DNA of 64,000 bases from Globodera rostochiensis (lineage: Eukaryota > Nematoda > Chromadorea > Rhabditida > Heteroderidae), in the NCBI GenBank assembly GCA_018350325.1, contig JAEVLN010000010.1, positions 2,170,001 through 2,234,000 of the forward strand, given 5' to 3'. Made by a program: the position numbers and the translations under genes. Under the pieces are notes generated by a model. That model saw only the letters and a list, made by a program, of their open reading frames with translations. It did no database searches and was not told the origin of the DNA. Below, piece after piece: positions 45,215 to 54,275 of the stretch. Each line of letters begins with the position of its first letter. Positions within the stretch are counted from its first letter, which is position 1.

Positions 45215-46670
45215 TTAGCGGACGAGAAGAAAGTTGCGCACCTCTTCGGCCTTTTCGGCTCCAACCAGCTGTTTGGCAATGTCCACACCGAACTCAAAAG
45301 CGGTGCCTAAAAATAATTACCGTAATTAGTGAAAAAAACAGACTGCGGTAAAAAAACCATATTTTGTGAAAAAAATATTTGTTGCCCAATTCAAAATTCC
45401 TGAAAAAATGATTTATTTTACCAGGCGCCTGACTGGTGATCAAATTTTTGCACACACAGACTCGCGCGTCCTTTTGGAAGTTGTAATTGTTGAACTTGTC
45501 CTTAAATATTATACTAAAATAATGAATCAATCGTTGTCTTTTATAAAAATCCGAGACTTCGAGCTTCGAGTCTGAGAGACTTTTCGAGCCTCGAAACACG
45601 ACAAACACTTTCGAGCCTTAAAACTCGAGACTTTCGAGCCCCGCGCCACGGAACTCAAGACTGACTAAGCATCTAGAGATCAGACAAAACCAGGCCTTGA
45701 CCAGGATTTTAGCGGGCCCTGTATTCACTGACCCTGGTGATTTTAGCAAAAACCAGGACTACCAGAATTGTCAGGGCTACCCGGATTTATTGGCCCAGGC
45801 CCGGTCCTGGTCTGTTTTAGGTGAGAAAAGCCCCGGGCCCGGTTTTCTCAAAAATTCCAAATCTCTCATCAACTGACCTGCATAGCAGGATAAGCGGTAA
45901 TTTGTGCCCCGGAGGCAATTTTGTGGCTGGCCAACGCTTGCGGGCCTCCACAAATTGCGCCAATCACTTTGCCGTTGTGATTGTGACGTTCCAGAATGCG
46001 GCCAACGCGTTCGTCCTCAGAAGAAAAATTGGGTAAAAATCAATAATATATAATTTTTTTGTTTTCAAAAAATACGTCGGCCAAGTTTTGCGCCCCGGGC
46101 CCCCCAGGCAATATGACCGCATCAAACATGTCGTCTTGAACATCGCTGAGCAACGCATCCACCTGTACATATATTAGGGGGAATCCAGTGGTTGTTTACT
46201 CTGTTTGTTTTTTTTTTGGCATATCTTGCAATTTTTTGGCGTAATGCGCGGACAAAAGACCCCCAGGGACAAAAGACCACCAGGGACAAAATGTCCACCC
46301 GTTCATTTGTCCCTCCTAACGGAAAATAGTTCAAAATGCCCAAAAAATGTTAATGAATTACCGTATTTCCTAAAATACCCCCCCCCCCCCCCCCAAATTA
46401 GTATTTTAGGAAATACGGCATTTGTGTCAATTTTTTTAACAATTTAAATGCCATTTCTTACCTGAATATTAATGCCCTCATGACAATGAATGATTTTTTC
46501 GTCTTGCAAACTGGCAATAGTCACATTAACGCCTTAAAATTTTATTTTATTATTTTGATTTTTTTAGTTTTTGTTTTTTTACCTGCACGACGAAGCACAT
46601 CAACAGTGATGACCAGCTCAGACTCTTCCGAATCATTGGAGGCGATTACCAACGCGGTTTTGGTGCTCAT
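45215..46670 (-). CDS. djr-1 (DJ-1/PARK7 homologue): DJ-1/PARK7-like protein, 184 aa, 6 exons
   Basis: Exons in order of translation: 46583-46670, 46462-46532, 46076-46162, 45878-46015, 45422-45500, 45215-45306; all phases agree. The protein matches the DJ-1/PfpI family over its length: MSTKTALVIASNDSEESELV with Glu18, VDVLRRAG, AVILPGGPGAQNLAD, nucleophile elbow GAICGGPQAL with Cys104, and C-terminal LITSQAPGTAFEFGVDIA. Family length is about 185-190 aa. DJ-1 proteins act in oxidative-stress defence and glyoxal detoxification, in cytosol and mitochondria. The human His126 position (THP) reads as Tyr124 (AYP) here. The two larger introns (46163-46461 and 45501-45877) carry repeat fragments, including a 17-base poly-C run at 46378-46394. 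Family assignment is very secure; the exact paralogue is not. Confidence 0.95.
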
Positions 46671-48507
46671 TTTTAATTGTTTGCGAAAATATAATTTTTT
46701 TCAACTAAATCAAAAAATTCTATTATAAATTAACAATAAACAAAAAAAAAGCATTTTTTCAAATTGTTTCTAAATACCTATTCTGTTTCTTCTGTCAATA
46801 AAATATTTTTAATATAAAAGCAATAAACATTTGCTTTTATACATAATATGTGGTCCGTTCACTGGCGCCGTTATTTGCTCGGGTAAACAAACAACAACAA
46901 AAAAAAAGAGAGGTGTGTGCTCCGCTTTAAGAATGTTTCATCATTGGTTTGTTGATTTTTAATAAAATCAATTTAATACATAATAAAAAATTTTTTATTA
47001 TTAAAAATTGATTTATTTAAAAAATCAAAATAGAATTTTTGATAAGTTTATTAAAATGTGCAACAGCTCATCTTTAGTCATCCGACGGGCTGATTCCGTT
47101 TTTAGGTAAACCAATCAAAAGGAAAACACAAAAATTAACATTTTAAACGCATTTTTGATGAAAGCGATCGGTTAAAGTGAATACCTAATCCATAAAAATT
47201 CAAAGGCTAATGTATGTTAAATTTTAAAAAACCCTAAATAAAAGAGACCATATCAGAAAATGTATTAAAAAAGGTTTTATAATTCCGCCACCGATACGGG
47301 TGTCAAATTATTATAAACTTCTTTGCAAATTTAACAAATTAATAAATTTTTTTTACAAATTGACCACAGCGCCTAGGGCGTTCTCGCAAAGGCTAATAAG
47401 CGACTATTTTTAGCAACAAAACTTACAACATGTTCATTGTAACATAATTTAGTAAAAAAACACGCAAAAAAGGTGGTGACAGGCGTTGTATCTGCCCGCG
47501 GGGGGTGTCATGGTGCTCTTTGGTGATCGCCCAAGGGCCCACTTCTTAGCGGGGTTTACGTGGCGCCGACTGCGCGCCGATTGGGCGCGGACCCTCTCGG
47601 CCGCTGGTCCCCGGGTTTTCCTCAGAACGTTGTGGGGCACAGTCACACTTTTGCATTCGGACTGGTTGGTGGTTCTTCCGATGAACGTTCAGCGCCATCA
47701 CCACACGCGTACGGACACGCCGGGAGCGTTCTTTTATATTGATGAGAGACATTCGGGCTCAAATGTTCTATGGGGTGCAAAAAGGGAGAAGAGGAAAATG
47801 AACAGCACGGGAGGGATCCCGATCGGAACCGGTCGGGATTATCCCGGTTTTTGGAATCCCGATCCCGGTCCCGGTTTTTGAAAAGTCGTAATCCCGATAC
47901 CGATCCCGGTTAACATGCTGGTCCCGATCCCGATCCCGGCTTTTACGATCCCGGTCAACTTAATCCCGATTTTTTTCATCGGGACCAAATATAGTCCCGG
48001 TTTTCCCCAAAAGTCCCGGTCCTGATCTTTTTCTTCAGTAGTTTTGAATTTTTTTAATTTTTACAAAACTATTACGTGAAAATGAATCTGTGTACAAATA
48101 AGTGCACAACATTTTCATGATGCCCAAGCCTTTTCACGGTTATTGAAATGAGTTGACTCAAACAATATAATCTAATTTTCTTTGTATTAAATTTTATTGA
48201 TTATTAAACAAGCATTATAAAATGATGGCTAACACATGGGTAATATACGTATGCATATATAATTTTACGAGTGAAATTATTGCGTGTGACAATTATTTAT
48301 GTAAAATATAATAAATATAGCAAATCAATATAATATGCCTCGAGTCATAATCATCATTCACATAAGGCAATCATTTTACCCTTTTTTTGCTTTTAATAAT
48401 TTTAATATAATAATTCATTTTTTCTCTTTGACAACAAATAAAGTTTAATTGGTTCTTCTTTTTTAAAATTGAATTTATTATGAAATTAAATGATTTAGAT
48501 GTTTTTA
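46671..48507. other. Intergenic region with a GC-rich island
   Basis: 47470-47770 is much richer in GC than its surroundings and open in several frames on both strands, with no family recognised. 47805-48030 is a CCCGATCCCGGT repeat related to the CGGGACC elements. The remainder is AT-rich. The DJ-1 promoter should lie just above 46670. Confidence 0.5.
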
Positions 48508-50930
48508 ATGCAATGGTTACAGTTAATTATTTTAATAATTTTCATATCAACTTCAGCAGGTGCCGATGATTTGGAAATGAACATTGTTTTAGCAACCACA
48601 CATACGTAGGTGGTTTGGTGGTGACTAGGGATGCTCGAGATTCTCGGTAAATTTCAATTCCCGAGCATCCCTAGTGGTGACTGCGTCTCTTAACCATAAA
48701 AATTTTGTTTTTCAGATTTTAAAGGGGGGGGGGTTTAGGATGAGTAACATGAATAAGACCCTGTTTTGTCGAAGATCAAATTGAAGAAGTATTTAAAAAA
48801 GAGATTTTGGCATAAATAATAATGCTTTTAGACTTTTGTAAACACTTTTTTTATTTTGTAAGGCTTAAACGCAATTAGGCTCAGCCCTAAAGCTAAGCTA
48901 GCTTACTTAGGCCTAAGATTTTACCAAAATTTCCCGGTTTTGTTGCCGGGATTTGCTTAATTTTTCTTAAAATCTGTAGTAGTAAAAAGTAGGTGGCACC
49001 AGGGTTGCCATAATTAGAGTAGAGCTAGATCGGATTGAGACTGAAATGTCGGGACTTAAATTCAAAATTTACAAATATTTGTAATAATAGTCAAAAGTCC
49101 TGACCGGGATTTGGGTAATTTTCAGCTTATACCTAAAATCCCGGATTTTCAATCCTGATCCCGAGTTTTCCTTAAAAACCAATCCCGTGTTACTCTAATA
49201 TTTATAGCAAACCAAGGGCAATTACCATAATTAAGGCCCCGGGTTTATATGAAAAAATAGGCAAACTATGATGACAAATGTAAAATTTAGTGCAAAAAAA
49301 GTCAGGAAAATATTATTTTCTGTTATAAATTCAATAGATTAAAATTTAAAAAAAAAAATACAAAATAAAAATCAAATTTTTTACAAAACATTTTATTTTG
49401 TTTTTCATTTTTTATTTTAATCAGTCCGGTTTATTTAAGCGCATCATTTGTCGTGGAGATTAGTTGCCCTGACGGGGCATGTCGCCATGGAAGTTTTGAG
49501 TTAAAAAAGGACCTTGAAGCGGAGCAGAACTTTTCGCTGGAACTGGGACATCTTGTACCAGCCGAAAAACGCATTGTTGAGATCAAAATTGAAATCAAAT
49601 CAATCACAACATTGGGAGCTCGATTACGAGTATAAATTATGCTAATTAAATCCTTTAACAAAGCGCCCGGGGCGCTTACCACTTTAAGGGAGCAGCGGTT
49701 TTATGGGTCCGGGGATAGGGCGGGAGCTGAAAATTTAACTTTTTTTGAATTTTTTAGCATTTTAAGTGAAATAATAAAAAAAATTTGGTATCAACCGAAA
49801 GCTCTAGTAAGATAGGTATTATTATTACCTTGTTAGAAGAAGCATTCCATTATTTTTTGTATATAAAAATTACAATACAAGAACTTGTCCATCCGAAAAT
49901 TTTGGCTCCTAAAAATGTCGGAGTCCGGCAGGCCGGAACCAAAAATGTCCGGGAATCCGGCATCCGGTTACATCCCTGATCCATACCCTCTCACACCATG
50001 GGGAATCAGATCACCTTTAAAGTTACAATGATCATTCTCAAAATGATCAAATACACGATCACCCATTTCATTCATTTACTTTTTGTTGTCATTTTCGTGC
50101 ATCATTTTCGAAATTGCACTTTCGATCAAATGTTAGAATTTTTGGGAGGTCTCGGAATGGAGCTGAACCCTGCAGGCTGCTTTTTCAATTAATTTTTTAA
50201 TTAAACATTTAATTTACAACAAATTTTTTTCAGTCATACGAATGGAATATTGCAACTTTTGACAGCACCAAATTTTACGTGTTTTACCTGGGCGAATTTA
50301 AGCCGAACAACTCCGAAGATATTCGACTGTTCCTCCGTGGCATACTGACCAAATCTGTACTTCCCGAACTTGAGGAACACTACATGTCGGTTATTGACAA
50401 AAAAATAATTTTGTTTTGTCCAATTAAACAAATACATATTATTATTAATTTCGTTTTTTAACACTAATTTTGATCATTTGCCCCATAAAAGCATGCCGCT
50501 TCCGAACACTTTAATGAAGGGTTGGACGGGACCGGGACCAGTACTGAAATGGTCAATTTTTTCCATTTTGGTACTGAATTTTAGTCCTGGTTTTTCAAAA
50601 TTCCTTTAAAATCCCCTTATAATGGTCCCAGTTTTTTTACCAAGCATTTTTTTTTTCTTGTTTTTGTCCAGTAGTCCCGGTTTTTTTTGACCGGGACAAA
50701 ATTTAGTCCCGGTCCCGTCCAACCCTACTTTAAGGTATCGAATGACGCTGCGCAAGTGGACGACGATCACATCGTCGTCGTCACGTAAGCCGATTGCACA
50801 AATTTTTGTGTCAAATCAGAAACGGTTGGAGTGGAGCAGCAACGGATTTGTGCTCAAACTGAACAGTGACGGTGTCGATTACATACGTAAACAGAGCAGG
50901 CCATCAATGCTGCTGGAGATTAGAAAGGTG
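48508..50930 (+). CDS. Predicted secreted protein, unknown family, 3' end unresolved
   Basis: Exon 1 (48508-48605) encodes the signal peptide MQWLQLIILIIFISTSAGA followed by DDLEMN. Exon 2 (49425-49629) joins in phase (VVEISCPDGACRHGSFELKK). Exon 3 (50234-about 50389) joins in phase 0 (SYEWNIATFDSTKFYVFYLG). A last exon lies between 50492 and about 50930, but a 211-bp MITE (50517-50727) sits in it or at its edge. Two frames are then possible: one reads HAASEHF...VSNDAAQVDDDHIVVV, the other MTLRKWTTI...WSSNGFVLKLNSDGVDYIR. I cannot choose between them. The protein looks like a beta-rich extracellular domain with two Cys in exon 2; I know no family. Introns 1 and 2 both hold mobile-element fragments. 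It may be a living gene with a remodelled 3' end or a decaying one. Confidence 0.55.
48626..48673. mobile_element. 48-bp miniature hAT-like element, TSD GTGGTGAC
   Basis: The perfect 8-bp duplication GTGGTGAC (48618-48625, 48674-48681) flanks only 48 bp, which begins TAGGGATGCTCGAG and ends with CGAGCATCCCTA. It consists of little more than two terminal repeats. It lies in intron 1 of the flanking secreted-protein gene. Confidence 0.85.
49895..49972. mobile_element. Fragment of the CCGGAATCCGG MITE family
   Basis: AAAAATGTCCGGGAATCCGG followed by CATCCGGTTACATCCC matches one end of the element at 54383-54746. The other end is not found. It lies in intron 2 of the surrounding gene. Confidence 0.65.
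50517..50727. mobile_element. Short hAT-like MITE at an exon edge, TSD CTTTAATG/CTTTAAGG
   Basis: Ends AAGGGTTGGACGGGACCGGG and complement enclose 211 bp. The flanks 50509-50516 and 50728-50735 match at 7 of 8 bases. Related to the GGGTTGCACGGGACC family. Insertion length plus duplication is 219 bp, a multiple of three, but the HAASEHF frame meets a TAG inside it. Confidence 0.82.
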
Positions 50931-51419
50931 TTCTTTTTTGTTTGCCGCCAAAATGCCTGCTGGGTGTTAAATACCGGACAATTTTTGGTGGTGTCCATTT
51001 TTTGTCAAAAAAATAAGAAAGATTTGAATTTATAATGATATTTATAACAAAGTGCCAATTTTAACACAAATTTGAATTTAAAAAAAAGAATGAATCACTG
51101 AAGAAGTGTTTTTTTTGTTTTGTATCCAAACCTCGACCTTTAGAGCCGGTTAACCGTTCTTGTACAACTCTTACGCCGCCGAGAAAATTTTGAATTTTTG
51201 ATAGAATTTGTTAAGAAAAATGGTACAAAAAGTGCACTGCGAAAGGGCCAAAAATGATCAAAAATTAGAAAAAATAAATAAATTTTTCCGATTTTGAAAT
51301 TTTTCCGGATTCCGGACTTCCGGACATGTTTGGGTCCAGAATTTCGGTTTCCGGAAATTGTTTTTGGCTTCCTGTCACATTGCTAATACAAACCAATTGC
51401 TCACAATATCAATTTTTAG

Positions 51420-52893
51420 ATGGAATTAGACGAATGTTCCGTGTGTTTAGAACTGTTGGACAAAAATGGTGATTTGCCGAGGCGATTAAATAATTGCAAA
51501 GTATGAAAAAGCTTTGTAAATGTTTCCTAATTCTGAATTTTTTTTTTTTAGCATTTTTTTCATAACGAGTGCATTTCTCAATGGTAAAATAAAATTGCAC
51601 ACAGATAATTGGAATAATTTGAAATTTAAAAAAGGAAATCTCAGGCTTAATGAATTAAACCGGGGTTTTTCCTTGATTAATACTCTATTTAATATACTTA
51701 TGTTGATTATTTGATGATTATTCGAATTTTCCTAACTAAAATTTGAAAATATTCAACTAATACGGCGAGACAGTATTATATGAATAAAACATTATTTTTA
51801 AACTAAAATTCAAATTTTACTTGTACATGAGAATACTGTTTTTTTTATTGTTTCTATATAGATTTTTTTGAAAAAAGAGGCTTTCCATTTTATAGTAAAA
51901 TTCGAATTTATTAAATTAACGTATTTGAAGATATTCAAATTTTACTAGGAAAATTCGTATAATTCTAATATTCAGAGAATACAATATATATATATATATA
52001 TATAATAATAATAATTTTAGGTCACAAACTCAAAATGCAGGATCCAATACATGTCCGATATGTCGCGGTAAGCTTGTTGTACGCAGTACTGCTGGCTCAA
52101 TATTTGGAGGACGCTCATTTTGGGCTTACGTGTTCAACAGATGGTGGCGGAACGGGGCAGGTGAGATTCTCAAAACGGGGGGTTTATTTTATAATTAAAA
52201 AAATCCTTTATTTAATTATTCAAAAAATGCTTTTTTTTTTAATTTAAATGTTTGGCCTCAGGCGCCGCAGCCCTGCCGATGATATCACCGGCGGGCACAA
52301 ATGCGACGACTGGCACTGCATTGCCGTCACCGGCAGCGTCAAATCGCCCGCGGCGCCGTCATCGTCGTCAACAGAATGCCACACACATATTTCAAAAGCC
52401 GCGTTCAAAGCGACTGTTCACATTCAAAATCTTGGAGCCGGTGCTGCAGAACGGGCATGGCGGTCCCCGTTTCACCTACGATTTATGGCTTAGCCAGCCA
52501 AAAACGTCCAAAATGGGCTCAGAACACATTCATAACCAGACCATGAAGGTCGTGGACACACGCCAAAAGGTAATTAAAAAAATCTTTCATCATTATTTTT
52601 GACAAAATAAATTGTTTTTCTTTTTCACATTTTTTAAAATAAATTTTAAAGAAATTTTTTGAACACTTTCAGAAATAAAAAATTTCAGTAGGTAAGTTAA
52701 TTTATTTGTTTTTGAAAAATTTTCGCTTTCTTCATTTTATTTTAAATATATGTCGAACCAGGTGAACGCGTTGTTCAAAGATCGCGACATTGTATCCACT
52801 GATTCTCAAGAAAGTGTGAATCAACAAACTGAGCCTGCAGCGGTCGCAAGCACAAACGATACAATCGGCAGGTTGATGGCATTCATAATTTGA
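51420..52893 (+). CDS. RING-H2 finger protein, probable E3 ubiquitin ligase, 230 aa
   Basis: Exons 51420-51500, 51552-51583, 52021-52160, 52262-52569 and 52762-52893 agree in phase. Residues 6-34 read CSVCLELLDKNGDLPRRLNN then CKHFFHNECISQW; after a short insert comes TCPICR. This is a complete C3H2C3 (RING-H2) zinc site: Cys6, Cys9, Cys26, His28, His31, Cys34 and the CPIC pair. Such domains recruit E2 enzymes for ubiquitin transfer. After the RING there is an Arg-rich stretch (RPRRRHRRQQ), a possible nuclear signal, then a region without known domain. The ATG sits directly after a TTTTTAG acceptor, as expected for a trans-spliced or internal start. An upstream exon is therefore possible. A MITE begins 56 bp after the stop. 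Confidence 0.85.
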
Positions 52894-52948
52894 TGCTTTG
52901 GCATTATGCTAACTCCAACTTAATACCAAACCCCCCATAGTAAATTTG

Positions 52949-53331
52949 GAGTAGGGGTCATTAGCGTCTGGCCACTAGCGTCTCAAGGACGTTTGGCAGC
53001 TCATAACTTTTTTCAAGACTGGCCAATCTTCATAATCTTTATATCATTCGAAACCTCTAAATGATTAGAAGATATATGTCAGCAGCTACGAGCCGGTTCG
53101 ATGCACTATTAAAAAGTTCTACATGAAAAAGTGCAAAAATCGGACTTTTTCATTGGCTTCTGGTCATAACTTTGTTCAACTTTATCCAATGCTTTTCAAA
53201 TGCTTATAAATAGCTTCGTCTTATTACGGCCTTACGAAAGATATTATAAAGAAACGTTAATCTTGAAAAAAGTTATGAGCTGCCAAACGTCCCTGAGACG
53301 CTAGTGGCCAGACGCTAATGGCCCGCTTCGG
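52949..53331. mobile_element. hAT-like MITE, TSD TAAATTTG
   Basis: The perfect duplication TAAATTTG (52941-52948, 53332-53339) flanks 383 bp with ends GAGTAGGGGTCATTAGCGTC and the complement of CCGAAGCGGGCCATTAGCGT. The inner arms mirror each other further (GGACGTTTGGCAGCTCATAA). It probably lies in the 3' UTR or just after the RING gene. Confidence 0.93.
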
Positions 53332-53339
53332 TAAATTTG

Positions 53340-54275
53340 ATGGATAATCTCTATAGTAAATGCAGAGTGCGTAACTGTCCTTTTTTTAAAGATTTCTCCT
53401 TTTTTGGGGTCCCCCAATCTTTAAAATTTTAAATGTCCTTTTTTTAAAGATTTGTACTTTATTTAGGGTACATGTCCTTTTTTGTCCTTTATTTGAGTTT
53501 TCTGGAGCTTTTTGAAGAATTTTTGTTTAAATTTTGAATAATCTTTAGACAGATCGCCAAATTTGTTAATTTTGAAGCGTTTTTCGCATTCTTTTTTAAA
53601 TTTTTGCTTAAAAAATGTCCAAAATGTAATAATATTTGCTCATTTTTATCCAAATTCTATTGTACTGATTTTATGATCTTTTTTTGTACTAAATCTCTTA
53701 CCAAATTGAGTCGAAAATCAAAAAATGTTCCCAGCGGCGCCTACCGGCACCGCCGACCCCCCCCCCACCCCCTACTAAAGCAGAATTCGCAAAAAAAATT
53801 GCATTTGAAAATTGGCAAAATTTCCGAAAATTCATACGAGCAATTTCCAACCCCCAAAAAGTACATTTCATGCGAAAAAATAAAGATTTTACTGCATTTT
53901 TGAACATTTTGTAAAATGTCCTTTTTTCGGACCCCAAAATCTTTTTTTTACCCTTGATGTCTTTTTTTTGAAAAATTTTAGTTACGCACCCTGAATAAAT
54001 GTTAATTTACTAATGACCGATCACCGTGTGCGTTCCGACATAGGCGTTTAATAATATCAATGCTTCTGTCTCCCGACGAAGCGCTTTACTTTACCAAAAC
54101 GGGCCCCCCGGGGCCCTTTTGTTCACCACTCACAAGAGTCTTTTGCTTACAATACTTATGTGCGTGGGACTGATTTGGGGGGTGTTCAACCTCTTTTCTT
54201 TCTTATTCCTTTGGGAGCAGCAGGTAGAAATTGGCATATTTTGATGATTACGGTTTAAAGATTAAAAATTTAAAG
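53340..54275. other. Intergenic, with a GC-hairpin repeat
   Basis: 53734-53756 (GCGGCGCCTACCGGCACCGC) plus a poly-C run is the hairpin module also found in the composite MITEs, here without recognisable ends. Words CCTTTTTTTAAAGATT recur at 53380-53480. 54070-54230 contains open stretches in all three frames that may hold the missing 5' exon of the next gene. Confidence 0.5.
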
